From an uncultured Victivallis sp. (GTDB lineage Bacteria; Verrucomicrobiota; Lentisphaeria; Victivallales; Victivallaceae): 64,000 nt of DNA. The notes beneath the pieces were generated by a model. The model was not told the DNA's origin and searched no databases. It saw only the letters and a list, made by a program, of their open reading frames with translations. Positions 1-8,455 of this stretch are shown here, one piece after another; the first letter of the stretch is position 1; each line of letters starts with the position of its first letter. Where the stretch lies: positions 25,875 through 89,874 of the forward strand of contig CALXOA010000090.1 in assembly GCA_944389895.1 (NCBI GenBank). The letters run 5' to 3'. The translations under genes were made by a program, and so were the position numbers.

Positions 1-68
1 CCAACATCCGCGCCTTCTACATCGGCAGGGAGAACGCCCGCTGCATCCGCAACCCGAATGCGGAGTAA
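1..68 (+). CDS. C-terminal end of an unidentified protein (partial)
   Basis: An open frame enters from the left edge (first complete codon at 3) and ends at the TAA at 66-68. Only about 21 residues are visible, ending in RNPNAE, which is too little to assign a family. A G-rich hairpin with a T-run follows at 142-172 on the same strand and fits as its terminator. Confidence 0.5.
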   Translation, partial: NIRAFYIGRENARCIRNPNAE

Positions 69-70
69 AA

Positions 71-107
71 AACCGGGAACCGCCACAAGACAACACGGTT
101 CCCGGTT
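71..107 (-). terminator. Rho-independent terminator (minus strand)
   Basis: A perfect 12-bp inverted repeat (AACCGGGAACCG at 71-82 with its complement at 96-107) has a 13-nt loop. Read on the minus strand it is followed by six T (complement of the A-run at 67-72), so it can terminate the minus-strand gene that ends at 179. Confidence 0.7.
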
Positions 108-141
108 CCCGGGCAGCTTTTCCCATAAAAAAGTCAACTTT

Positions 142-172
142 GAGGGGGGGGGACACTTCCCCCCTCTTTTTT
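142..172 (+). terminator. Rho-independent terminator (plus strand)
   Basis: GAGGGGGG (142-149) pairs with CCCCCCTC (159-166) and is followed by six T (167-172). It lies between the partial plus-strand gene and the convergent gene at 179. The stem contains a run of nine G (144-152). Confidence 0.7.
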
Positions 173-178
173 ACCGCT

Positions 179-1861
179 TCACTCCTCTTCGTCAGCCACT
201 TCGCTGTCGGAACTGAAGCCGAGCGCCTTGAGCGCCTGTTGCAGTTTCGCAACCGTCCCGGCGGAAAGCCCATCCCGTTCGGCAAGATATTCCACCACCG
301 CGACCGGATCATCAGTACCGATATTCAGCCCTTCCACATGTCCGTCACTGAAAGCGACATTGCAGAATACGCCGGAATGGTTGCCCGGCTTCTCAAGCAG
401 CAGCGGGACGATATCGGCGTCTTCCGGAGAGAATCCGCCGAGGTAGAGGTAGGAACAATTTTCCGGGGCCGACGTTCCGGCCGTTTCCCTGGCACTCGGA
501 CAGATCAGAACGGTCGCCGGCAAATAACCGCCGGCAACCAGCTCTCGGAGGCCGCCGGCGGCGGGAAAAGCTCCACCTTTATCGTTGGAATACACGAACA
601 TGGCGGCCATAATCTGCTTCATATTACTGGTGCAGCTGACCTGCCTGGCCCTTTCCCGGGCCTGATTCAACGCCGGCAACAACATCCCGGCGTAAATGGC
701 GATGGGGGCCGCCGTCTGGAGTTGGTCGAGAGAATAATTCGAGCGGAAGACATTCAACACGCCGTTCGCACGGCAGTCGGAGACTCCGACGACAACCGGC
801 AGTTCAAACTGCGCCAATATCAGCTCGAAGCTCTCCGGCTCCCCGGAAAGTTCCGCCAGCGCATCGACGACCTCGCGCTTCGGACGCAGAAACAGGAAAC
901 CGGTCCCCTGTTCCGGCAGCCCCTTGAAATATTTCGCCAGCGCGGGATCCGCCGCCGCTCCCCCCTTGCGGGCCGCATCCAGAATGCTGCGATGTGAAAC
1001 CAGTATCACCTGTCCATCGGCAAAGATGAGTTCCGGCTTGAGCCATGGCTGCGCAAACGGCAGAGGAAGCTGATAGCCGTCGGCGCTTTTCACCATCATC
1101 GCCCCGAATCGAGTATCGATCAGACTGCGGAGTTTGCCCGTTTTGTCCGGAATGACCAGCATACCGCCGCCGGAAAGCTCCCCCTCTCCCGCGACAGCGG
1201 TGATCATCAGGAAATATTCCCCGGAAATGGAGTCGAGCAACTCGGGCAGCGCCACACCGAACTGCGCCTGCATCTGCTGTTCCGGCAACGCAGCCATCAT
1301 CGCCAGTTGCGGATTACCGGAATTGGCGAGAAATTCGCGGACACCGGCCCATCCTTTCCCGAACTCCAGCCAGGCGCCGAGGGCCAGCTGAGCATCCGGC
1401 GTGATCATCTTCATTCCGGTCAGCGGCCGATTCTGCCATGAGGAGAAATCGTAGAGCAATCCCTTGGGGGCGGCAGTGTCAAACAACGCGAAGAGCTTCG
1501 TCACCGCCACCCGGTCGGCTCCGCTTCCTTCAGTGCGGGAACTTGACGCGGATGCCTGCAACGCCTCCAGATTCAATGCATTCAGAATACTCCGCACGGT
1601 TCCGGAAAGAGCTTCCGGCGACATTTTCTCTTTTGCTCCGGCAGAATCGGCAAACGCCTGAAGGAAAGTCTCCGTCATGCCCCTGATGCTGCCGGCCAAC
1701 CCCTGCATATTTGAAAACTGCAGGTAACTTCCCCCCTGATCGACCTGAGCAACAGTGGCGTCAAACACCTGCTTCTCGGTAAGTTCCGCCGCCCCGGCTC
1801 CTCCCAGCACGAAGCTGCCCGCCACTCCGGCCGCCAGCATGGATTTGAAAAAACGTCCCAT
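179..1861 (-). CDS. Secreted protein with pseudopilin-like C-terminal domain
   Basis: 560 residues from an ATG at 1861, preceded by AGGAGG at good spacing (a GTG one codon upstream is less likely). The N-terminus is a signal peptide (basic, hydrophobic, then AGAAEL). Residues about 30-380 match no family I recognise. From about residue 388 the protein resembles the second half of a Lentisphaerota pseudopilin: [17 protein letters not shown], a Cys, then a long tail ending in an H-x10-DGH element (FSDGHVEGL). The leader and FTLIE part of a prepilin are absent, so this looks like a pilin C-domain fused to another secreted domain. It has its own promoter-like sequence (1939-1966). Function unknown; extracytoplasmic location is likely. 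Confidence 0.7.
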   Translation of the reverse strand: MGRFFKSMLAAGVAGSFVLGGAGAAELTEKQVFDATVAQVDQGGSYLQFSNMQGLAGSIRGMTETFLQAFADSAGAKEKMSPEALSGTVRSILNALNLEALQASASSSRTEGSGADRVAVTKLFALFDTAAPKGLLYDFSSWQNRPLTGMKMITPDAQLALGAWLEFGKGWAGVREFLANSGNPQLAMMAALPEQQMQAQFGVALPELLDSISGEYFLMITAVAGEGELSGGGMLVIPDKTGKLRSLIDTRFGAMMVKSADGYQLPLPFAQPWLKPELIFADGQVILVSHRSILDAARKGGAAADPALAKYFKGLPEQGTGFLFLRPKREVVDALAELSGEPESFELILAQFELPVVVGVSDCRANGVLNVFRSNYSLDQLQTAAPIAIYAGMLLPALNQARERARQVSCTSNMKQIMAAMFVYSNDKGGAFPAAGGLRELVAGGYLPATVLICPSARETAGTSAPENCSYLYLGGFSPEDADIVPLLLEKPGNHSGVFCNVAFSDGHVEGLNIGTDDPVAVVEYLAERDGLSAGTVAKLQQALKALGFSSDSEVADEEE

Positions 1862-1938
1862 CACCGCCTCCTCTCTCTTTTCTTCTGAATATCCTTGTTG
1901 CAGAGGCCCATTTTCCCTGCGCCTTTACCGACAAACAG

Positions 1939-1966
1939 AATATAGTGTAAAACCGGACATTTTCCA
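1939..1966 (-). promoter_or_regulatory. Predicted sigma-70-type promoter
   Basis: On the minus strand TGGAAA (1966-1961), a 16-bp spacer and TATATT (1944-1939) precede the secreted-protein gene starting at 1861. The -10 matches those of other promoters in the window. Confidence 0.45.
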
Positions 1967-1977
1967 CCGGGAACCGA

Positions 1978-2007
1978 CAGAAAACAGGAAATATCCTGAC
2001 TTTTCAG
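1978..2007 (-). terminator. Terminator of the ppx-ppk operon
   Basis: On the minus strand GAAAA-gt-CAGGA pairs with TCCTG-TTTTC around a TATT loop, just after the stop of the hemolysin III gene (2012). The right arm supplies the T-rich end. The stem has a 2-nt bulge. Confidence 0.5.
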
Positions 2008-2011
2008 AAGG

Positions 2012-2638
2012 CTAGGCCAGACAAGTCACCGCGAAGAACTGCAGAATACTCCCAGCCAGCACAAAAAGATGCCAGATCGCGTGGCAGTAGGGACGACGCA
2101 GCACATAGAAAATCACTCCGACCGTGTAGGCCGCTCCCCCCGCCAGCAACAGCAGGAAAGCGGTCGACGGCATACCGGCAATCAAACGCCGGAGTACCCA
2201 GAGACAGAGCCAACCCATGCCGAGGTAGAGCGCCAGCGACACTTTCGGGAAACGCCCCATCGCAAAAATCACCAGCAATATGCCGCAGAGCGCCAGCGCC
2301 CATATGGTACAGAGCAGCCCGGTACCGAGCCGCCCCCCGACCGCCACCAGCAGTACCGGAGTATAGGTACCTGCGATCAGAAGATAAATCGCCGCATGGT
2401 CCAGCCGCCGCAACAACGCCCGGCGGCGGGACTCCACAGCACCATGATAGAGGGCGCTGGCGCAGTAGAGCAGCACCAGAGTCGCGCCGTAAACGGCGGC
2501 ACCGGCCCGCAACACCATCGAACGCGGAGGATCAAGCACGAGGAAAAATATCACTCCGAGCAGAGCGATCACCGCCCCGGCGGCATGGGTCAGCACATTG
2601 AGCTTTTCCTCCAGAGAGGGAACCGGATCCCCGTTCAC
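2012..2638 (-). CDS. Hemolysin III family (PAQR-like) membrane protein
   Basis: 208 residues from a GTG at 2638 whose last bases overlap the TGA of the upstream acetyltransferase gene (GTGA), with AGG upstream. This start gives VNGDPVPSLEEKLN, which aligns with the usual family N-terminus; a GTG at 2680 would add 14 residues and a long overlap. About seven membrane segments are visible. The family's S-x3-H (SALYH), Asp (RRLDHA) and H-x3-H (CHAIWH) metal-site residues are present. Members of this family (YqfA, HlyIII) are integral membrane proteins of uncertain physiological role; haemolysis is not implied. Last gene of the coupled polyphosphate operon. Confidence 0.85.
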   Translation of the reverse strand: MNGDPVPSLEEKLNVLTHAAGAVIALLGVIFFLVLDPPRSMVLRAGAAVYGATLVLLYCASALYHGAVESRRRALLRRLDHAAIYLLIAGTYTPVLLVAVGGRLGTGLLCTIWALALCGILLVIFAMGRFPKVSLALYLGMGWLCLWVLRRLIAGMPSTAFLLLLAGGAAYTVGVIFYVLRRPYCHAIWHLFVLAGSILQFFAVTCLA

Positions 2639-3117
2639 AACACCACCTGCATCGGTATGAAGCGGATTCCTGAGACGCACTTCTCCTCTCCCGTTTCGCA
2701 GAACCCGAGATGATGGTAGGCCTCAAGCGCATTCGGGGCGGCGAAGACCGTCAGAACTTCCAGCTCCGGATGCACCCGGCGGGCCAGAGTCGCGGCCCGG
2801 GCCAGCAACCGCCGGGCGATTCCGCAACACTGAAAGCACGGCGCGACGAAAAGCATCGAAATATGGCGGAACTCCCGCAGTTCGATCACGCCGACGATTT
2901 CACCGTCAGACTCCGCCACCACCATCTGGCAGCCGGAATGCTGCCGCTCGACAATCGACTCCGGCAGAATATAGGCACCGAATGCCAGACGCCCCTCATC
3001 AGAATAATACGGTCGTATCGCCGCTTCAAAACACTCCGCCGCCACACGGCAGACACCGGTTTCATCGCCGGGCCGATAGAGCCGCAGGCGCGGCGGGGCA
3101 CCCTCCATGCTCGTCAC
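2635..3117 (-). CDS. GNAT family N-acetyltransferase
   Basis: 160 residues. The GTG at 3117 overlaps the ppk stop (GTGA); an ATG at 3108 is an alternative. The acetyl-CoA-binding motif A is visible (QCCGIARRLLARA, after strand MLFVAP), followed by the usual C-terminal NALEAYHHLGF segment. This is a typical single-domain GNAT that transfers acetyl from acetyl-CoA to an amine, but the substrate cannot be read from sequence. Overlap with both neighbours indicates translational coupling with ppk and the hemolysin III gene. Confidence 0.85.
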   Translation of the reverse strand: MTSMEGAPPRLRLYRPGDETGVCRVAAECFEAAIRPYYSDEGRLAFGAYILPESIVERQHSGCQMVVAESDGEIVGVIELREFRHISMLFVAPCFQCCGIARRLLARAATLARRVHPELEVLTVFAAPNALEAYHHLGFCETGEEKCVSGIRFIPMQVVL

Positions 3118-5318
3118 TCCTCTTCGCGAGGCTCTTCCGCCTCCTCTTCATCGTCGGCGAAAACCGGAGGCGACGCAGGAGCCGGCGAAGTGTAAACCTT
3201 CAAAGCCTCGCCGGTCACGTTACGCATCTCCTCATCGGCGAGCCGCTTCAGATAACGGTAACTGTTGTACTGGCTGCGGGCATCGGTGTAGCTCCCGGCC
3301 ATTGAACGGGTATAGACCCCGGAAGCGAGCAACCGGCGTATCTTGTCGGTGTCGTGAAGCTGAAAAGCCAGCAGGCGATCGAGCACCGACCGGATCTTCT
3401 CATCCTCAACCGGAAACAGCAGTTCGACCCGGCGATCGAGGTTGCGATACATCCAGTCGGCACTGGCGAGGTAGTATTCACTGTCGCCGTTGTTGAAGAA
3501 GTAGAAAAGCCGGCTGTGTTCCAGAAAACGATCGACAATGCTGATGATCCTGACGTTCTCCTGCCCGGGCTTCGGTTTGTAACAGCAGATGCCGCGCACG
3601 ATCAGGTCGATCTCGACTCCGGCATCGGCCGCCCGGTGCAGCAATCGGATCATCTTCTCATCCGAAAGACTGTTCATCTTGGCGATGATCCGCCCCGGCC
3701 TGTCCGGAGTGGAGTTGCGGATCTCGCGCTCGATCATGGCCGACACCCGGCGGCGCAGGTCAAAGGGAGAAGCGGCGATCTTGCGCCACTCCGACGGCGG
3801 AGAGGAGTATCCGGTCAGTACATTGAAGAGGTTCGCCACATCGAAACAGAGATCCGGGTCGCAACTCATGATTCCGAGATCGGTGTAGAGCGCGGCGGTC
3901 TTGTCGTTGTAATTACCGGTCGCCAGATGGACATAACGCCGGATCGCGCCATTCTCCCGGCGGACGATCAGAAGCGCCTTGCAGTGCACCTTGAGCCCGG
4001 CGACGCCGTACACGACATGCGCACCGGACTCCTCCAGCAGGCGAGCCCAGGCGATGTTGTTCCCCTCGTCGAAGCGTGCCTTCAACTCGACCACCACAGT
4101 CACCTGTTTTCCGTTTTCAGCCGCATGCTGCAGCGAACGCACCACCGGTGAGTTGCCGCTGACCCGGTAGAGCGTCTGCTTGATCGCCAGCACATCGGGA
4201 TCCTCCGCCGCCTGCTGAAGCAGTCTCAGGATCGGCGTGAACGAATGAAAGGGCGGTGCCACCAGAACCGTTCCGCGGGCGGCAATCGCGTCGAAAGCGG
4301 AAGAGTGTTCCGAAAAAGCCGCCGGCATCACGCCGGGCCACGCCGGTTCCAGCAACTCGGGCAGTCGCGCCTTGCCGACCAGCTCAAAGAACTGCTTGAG
4401 ATGCAACGGCCCGTGGACATGGTACCAGAACTGCTCATCAAGCCGGAACTCGTTCCGCAGCCATTTCGCCAGCGGCCCGCGGGTGTTGTTCAGGAGTTCG
4501 ACCCGGATCGGCTCCCGGTGGCGGCGCTGCAGCAGCTTCTTTTCAATGCTCTGCAACAGGTCGTCGGCCCGCTCGTCTTCGACAGAGAAATCCATGTCGC
4601 GAGTCACCCGGAAGGGGAAATACTCTTCCAGCTCGCAGCCGGAGAAGAGTTCCCCGAGATACTCCATGATCAACTCTTCGAGAAGCACAAAGGTGCGCCC
4701 CGGCCGCCCGTCCGGAACCTCGATGAAACGCGGCAACACCTCGGGGACCTCCACAAAGGCGTACACCAGGTGTTCTCCGCCCTCCGGACGCATGCTGACC
4801 GCGATTTCAATCGCACCCGAGTTCAGAATCGGGAAAGGATGCGCCTGATCAACGGCAAGCGGCGTCAACACCGGCAGGACCTGAGTCCGGAAATATCCTG
4901 CCAGATCGGAACGCACCGTTCCGGGCAGCGTCGCCGGACGGCAGATCCGCACTCCCCGAGTCTCCAGCTCCGGCAGAATCCCTTCCTGGAGCAGCTCGGC
5001 CTGCCGCTTCAGCAGCCTTTCAAGTTTTCGGCGCAGCTGTGCAAGCTGTTCGGAAGGGCGGTTGCCTGCCGGATCCGGCAGGTCCTGCTCCATCTTGACC
5101 ATCTGGCGCAACCCCGCAACCCGGACCATGAAAAACTCATCGAGGTTGCTGCTGAAAATCGCGATGAACTTCAGACGCTCCAGCAACGGATTCGCGAGGC
5201 AGGCCGCCTCGTCGAGCACCCGGGAGTTGAAGTCGATCCAGCTCAGATCCCGGCTGATGAACAGATCCGCATCCCGGCGCTCGGGCCGGACTTTTTCCGT
5301 TTTTCTCTCCTTTTTCAT
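3114..5318 (-). CDS. ppk: Polyphosphate kinase 1
   Basis: 734 residues, the normal PPK1 length. It reversibly polymerises the terminal phosphate of ATP into inorganic polyphosphate. Domains follow the family order: N-terminal helical part (LSWIDFNSRVLDEA near residue 25), head domain, then two phospholipase-D-like halves. The two catalytic histidines are seen as H445 (GLKVHCKALL), the autophosphorylated residue in PPK1, and H601 (FLEHSRLF). The ATG at 5318 overlaps the ppx stop as ATGA, so production should be coupled to the polyphosphatase-like protein upstream. The last residues are acidic (EEEAEEPREEE). Confidence 0.97.
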   Translation of the reverse strand: MKKERKTEKVRPERRDADLFISRDLSWIDFNSRVLDEAACLANPLLERLKFIAIFSSNLDEFFMVRVAGLRQMVKMEQDLPDPAGNRPSEQLAQLRRKLERLLKRQAELLQEGILPELETRGVRICRPATLPGTVRSDLAGYFRTQVLPVLTPLAVDQAHPFPILNSGAIEIAVSMRPEGGEHLVYAFVEVPEVLPRFIEVPDGRPGRTFVLLEELIMEYLGELFSGCELEEYFPFRVTRDMDFSVEDERADDLLQSIEKKLLQRRHREPIRVELLNNTRGPLAKWLRNEFRLDEQFWYHVHGPLHLKQFFELVGKARLPELLEPAWPGVMPAAFSEHSSAFDAIAARGTVLVAPPFHSFTPILRLLQQAAEDPDVLAIKQTLYRVSGNSPVVRSLQHAAENGKQVTVVVELKARFDEGNNIAWARLLEESGAHVVYGVAGLKVHCKALLIVRRENGAIRRYVHLATGNYNDKTAALYTDLGIMSCDPDLCFDVANLFNVLTGYSSPPSEWRKIAASPFDLRRRVSAMIEREIRNSTPDRPGRIIAKMNSLSDEKMIRLLHRAADAGVEIDLIVRGICCYKPKPGQENVRIISIVDRFLEHSRLFYFFNNGDSEYYLASADWMYRNLDRRVELLFPVEDEKIRSVLDRLLAFQLHDTDKIRRLLASGVYTRSMAGSYTDARSQYNSYRYLKRLADEEMRNVTGEALKVYTSPAPASPPVFADDEEEAEEPREEE

Positions 5319-6889
5319 AATGACAGAGGCGCCTCTTCAATCTTCAGTTCCAAACCGAACACCTGGGAAAACAATCCGCCCTTGAGTTCGAGGTAGAGCC
5401 GCTCCGAACGGAAATCCCCCGACTCGGGAACCATCACCGTCAGCGTATGGCCGCGCATCACCAGCCGCATCTTGGCAAACCTGCCGTGGCGAGAACAATC
5501 CAGCGCATCCGCCACCCGCAGAATCGAAGCGAGTTTCAACACCGTCACCTTGTCCTCGGCGGACAAACCGGTGTATTCCGGATGCGACACCTTGGGCACC
5601 GATTTCCGGTGATAACGGGAAATCGTCGCGATCAACTGCTGCTCCCGATCCGATATTCCGGGCAGCTGCATGTTGGAAATCAGATACCAGGAGTGTTTGT
5701 GGTGTTGTCTGGTGTCGACGAAGCGACCGATGTCATGAAGCCGTGCCGCAACCTCCAGCAGCAGCAGCGAACGCGGTGCGAAGTCGAAATTGCGTTTGAG
5801 TTTCTCAAAGAACTTCACACTGATCTCCGAAACCTGCTCCGCGTGGTCGGGATCAAATCCGTATTTGCGGCCGATCGCATCGCAGACCGCGATCAGGTCG
5901 TCGTGAAAAGGTCTCGCATCCGGAAACCGGCTGCGTCGGACCAGGTCGTGAATCAGCGCGCTCCGGGTCGTAGTGCCCGGGCAGATGAAATCGACGCAGT
6001 TGAACTCTTCGAGAAAATAATTCAGAATCCAGGCGCAGACCGCCACGCTGGACGCCGCGTCCACAGGAAGTTTGAGTTCTCCCGCCAGCTGGGAATCCTC
6101 AATTCCCATCACCCGGCGCACCGTTCCGGCAACCACTCCGGGTTCCATGACGGCAAACTCCTCTTCGCTGAGTTCGGCTGCGGCACCGGCGGCCATCCCG
6201 GCCAGAATCCGCACCGACGCCCCCATCCCGATCAACGTAACCGGCTGATCCGGCGCAATGCCGACACATTCGGCCAGCCGTTGCCGGATATCCTGCGAAT
6301 TGAGAGTGCCGACCACCTGCTCGGCGGAGACGCCGAAACTGCCGAGAGCGTCGAAGAGCCGCACCGTACCGAGCGGGACCTCCTCGCTGAAACGCATCAA
6401 CCCTTTCTCGAAGTAGGAGACCAGCAGCGACCCGGTCCCCACAATCAGGCAGATGCCGGTGAGCGAGTCGAAGTCGAGTTTACGGCGAAGCAGTTCACGC
6501 ATCGACAGGTAGGAGATCTTGGTCTCCTCCTGCGCCTCGAGAATCTCGAGCTCAAGCCCGGAGTCGTTGCGGATCCGGTTCATCACCAGTTCGCGGTTGA
6601 ACGCCTCGCGGATCGCACTGGTTGCCACCACGCGGTGAAACCGGATCCGGTATTCGCCGAGTTTCCGCGAGAAATCCGTCATCACGGAAGAGAGGCGGGC
6701 CAGAGTCTCCGGAGAGACCTGACCGTTGCGGAAGACATCGTACCCGAGATTCACCGTCCGCGAAAGACTCTCGAGCAATTCAATCTTCTCATCGGAGGAA
6801 ACCTCGAAAATATCCAGCCGGATCGAATGCGCCCCGACATCGACGATTCCCGCCTGAAAGGGCACTGCGAAACGCTTCCGTTTTTTCAT
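5315..6889 (-). CDS. ppx: Ppx/GppA-family phosphatase with HD domain
   Basis: 524 residues from the ATG at 6889 (MKKRKRFAVPF), directly preceded by AAGGAG. The frame stays open further upstream, but family alignment begins here. The N-terminal half is the ASKHA fold of exopolyphosphatase and pppGpp phosphohydrolase, and the C-terminal half is an HD domain (LHDIGRF). The pairing with ppk supports exopolyphosphatase. Oddities: the phosphate loop normally reading DIGGGST is IVGTGSL here, and the first loop is VDVGAHS rather than DxGSNS. The acidic EAQEE segment that carries the catalytic Glu in the family is kept. Activity may therefore be altered; a sensor or regulatory role is possible. Confidence 0.85.
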   Translation of the reverse strand: MKKRKRFAVPFQAGIVDVGAHSIRLDIFEVSSDEKIELLESLSRTVNLGYDVFRNGQVSPETLARLSSVMTDFSRKLGEYRIRFHRVVATSAIREAFNRELVMNRIRNDSGLELEILEAQEETKISYLSMRELLRRKLDFDSLTGICLIVGTGSLLVSYFEKGLMRFSEEVPLGTVRLFDALGSFGVSAEQVVGTLNSQDIRQRLAECVGIAPDQPVTLIGMGASVRILAGMAAGAAAELSEEEFAVMEPGVVAGTVRRVMGIEDSQLAGELKLPVDAASSVAVCAWILNYFLEEFNCVDFICPGTTTRSALIHDLVRRSRFPDARPFHDDLIAVCDAIGRKYGFDPDHAEQVSEISVKFFEKLKRNFDFAPRSLLLLEVAARLHDIGRFVDTRQHHKHSWYLISNMQLPGISDREQQLIATISRYHRKSVPKVSHPEYTGLSAEDKVTVLKLASILRVADALDCSRHGRFAKMRLVMRGHTLTVMVPESGDFRSERLYLELKGGLFSQVFGLELKIEEAPLSL

Positions 6890-6918
6890 CTCCTTCCCCC
6901 GCTTTACCGGAAAGCACC

Positions 6919-7488
6919 TCAGAACCAGGAACGCGTATCCGGATTGTAGTAAAGATAATTCTTGCTGGCGTACTTGACCACCCCTTTGGCGGTCACCGGG
7001 TCGATGCCGACCCGCAGGGTCACCCATTCCGGCTGACGATCCGAGGTCTCCGGAATGAAGCTGCCGAAATAGATGCCGTCGATCACCAGCGCCACCGGTT
7101 CATCGCGATAACGCCCGGCGAGAATCTGCCACTGCAGCTTGCCGAAGCGGTCGATCCGGAACTGGAGGTCGCACAGATCCGGATTTCCCGGCCGCGAAAC
7201 CACACGGGCGTCACGGATGTTCTTGCTGCTGAAATTCTGATTGGTGTTGATCCAGACCGTACGCCCGTCCAGCCCCTGAATCTCCTTCTCCAGCTCGCTT
7301 GCCCGGGGATAGCGGACAATCGAGAAAATACCGACCACGTAACGCGGCTGGTAATCTTCGCTGTTCGGATCATCGGAAAAACTCGATTCATCGTTCAGCG
7401 CATCCCGCATGATCTGGTTGAATTCCTCGCAACCTGCGATGAGGAAAAGAGAACAGACAGCGGGCAGCAACCACAGCAACCTGCGCAT
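6919..7488 (-). CDS. Predicted lipoprotein of unknown function
   Basis: 189 residues from the ATG at 7488, chosen because a near-perfect AAGGAGGT lies just upstream. The N-terminus is a lipoprotein signal (LLWLLPAVCSLFLIAGC) with lipobox IAGC. The mature part is acidic near the start, then shows alternating strands (VALVIDGIYFGSFIP, WVTLRVGIDP). I do not recognise a family. It begins the operon that continues into ppx and ppk with a 29-nt gap. Confidence 0.75.
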   Translation of the reverse strand: MRRLLWLLPAVCSLFLIAGCEEFNQIMRDALNDESSFSDDPNSEDYQPRYVVGIFSIVRYPRASELEKEIQGLDGRTVWINTNQNFSSKNIRDARVVSRPGNPDLCDLQFRIDRFGKLQWQILAGRYRDEPVALVIDGIYFGSFIPETSDRQPEWVTLRVGIDPVTAKGVVKYASKNYLYYNPDTRSWF

Positions 7489-7534
7489 AACACCTCCTTG
7501 CAATCAATGCTAATATAGCGTCATATTTTTGCTT

Positions 7535-7547
7535 TTGCCATTGGCAA
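7535..7547. promoter_or_regulatory. 13-bp palindrome between divergent genes (possible operator)
   Basis: TTGCCA-T-TGGCAA is a perfect inverted repeat between the divergent lipoprotein/ppx operon and aroE. It overlaps the predicted -35 of the aroE promoter. On the minus strand a TATATT (7517-7512) lies 17 bp from its left half. A regulator binding here could affect both directions; this is inference. Confidence 0.35.
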
Positions 7548-7569
7548 GCACGAACTGGTCATGTATATT
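7541..7569 (+). promoter_or_regulatory. Predicted promoter of aroE-pilD
   Basis: TTGGCA (7541-7546), a 17-bp spacer and TATATT (7564-7569) lie about 44 bp upstream of the aroE ATG. Confidence 0.55.
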
Positions 7570-7612
7570 AACACCATCTTAACAAAATATCCAATTCGGA
7601 ACCCTGAAAAAG

Positions 7613-8455
7613 ATGATAAAATACATGGTCATCGGCGACCCGGTCGCCCACAGCCGTTCTCCCGGCATGCAGAACGCCGCATTCGAATTTCACCACCTCG
7701 GCTCCCCTTACGGCGCCCGGCGCGTCCGGCCGGAGGAATTGCCCGATTTCATCGCTTTCGCCCGGAAAAATCTCGCAGGGGTAAACCTCACCGTGCCGCA
7801 CAAGCAGGCGGTGATTCCGTTGATCGACGAGGTCGACCCGGCAGCCCGGCAGGCCGGAAGTGTCAACACGCTTCTGATCGAGGCCGGGCACATCCGCGGC
7901 ACCAGCACCGACGGCTACGGGCTCGAACATGCCCTGCTGGAAAACTTCCACCGGCCGGTTCGCGGGGGCAGGTTCTGTTTCATCGGCGCCGGCGGCGCCG
8001 CCCACGCGACCGCGTTCCACCTCGCCGATGCCGGTGCTGCCGCGATCCGCATCGCCAACCGCACCGTGGAGAAGGCGGGGCGGATCGCCGACCGCCTGGC
8101 GGAACTGCACCCCGGTCTCACCGTCGCCGTCGCCCGGCCGGATGAAACGGCGAAGCTTGAAGAGTGGCTGGCCGACACCGATTTTCTGATCCAGGCGACC
8201 AGCCTCGGACTTCGCGACGAAGATCCGGCGCCAATCGAACCGGAGTTGCTGGCCCCGGGATCGAACTTCTGCTTCTTCGACACCATCTACCGCGAAACGC
8301 CCCTGCTCCGGCGCGCCTGTGCCGTCGGCATTCCCGCCGCCGGCGGAGAACTGATGCTGATTCACCAGGGAGCGAAATCATTCGAACTCTGGACCGGCCT
8401 GGAAGCACCGGTCGAACAGATGCGCCGCGGTTTCCGGGAGTACCGGCCATGCTGA
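7613..8455 (+). CDS. aroE: Shikimate dehydrogenase
   Basis: 280 residues, the usual length. It reduces 3-dehydroshikimate to shikimate with NADPH in aromatic amino-acid synthesis. Visible motifs: substrate-binding GDPVAHSRSP near the start, NLTVPHKQ with the catalytic Lys, the STDGYG Asp, the nucleotide-binding GAGGAAHA and the ANRT segment that favours NADP(H). The start fits the family although the ribosome site is weak. It overlaps the prepilin peptidase gene downstream (shared bases 8449-8455), so the two are co-transcribed. Confidence 0.95.
   Translation: MIKYMVIGDPVAHSRSPGMQNAAFEFHHLGSPYGARRVRPEELPDFIAFARKNLAGVNLTVPHKQAVIPLIDEVDPAARQAGSVNTLLIEAGHIRGTSTDGYGLEHALLENFHRPVRGGRFCFIGAGGAAHATAFHLADAGAAAIRIANRTVEKAGRIADRLAELHPGLTVAVARPDETAKLEEWLADTDFLIQATSLGLRDEDPAPIEPELLAPGSNFCFFDTIYRETPLLRRACAVGIPAAGGELMLIHQGAKSFELWTGLEAPVEQMRRGFREYRPC

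Noticed and set aside
5447..6949. Plus-strand open frame of about 500 codons opposite ppx
   Set aside because: Shadow frame; the minus-strand gene has clear Ppx and HD motifs and coupling to ppk.
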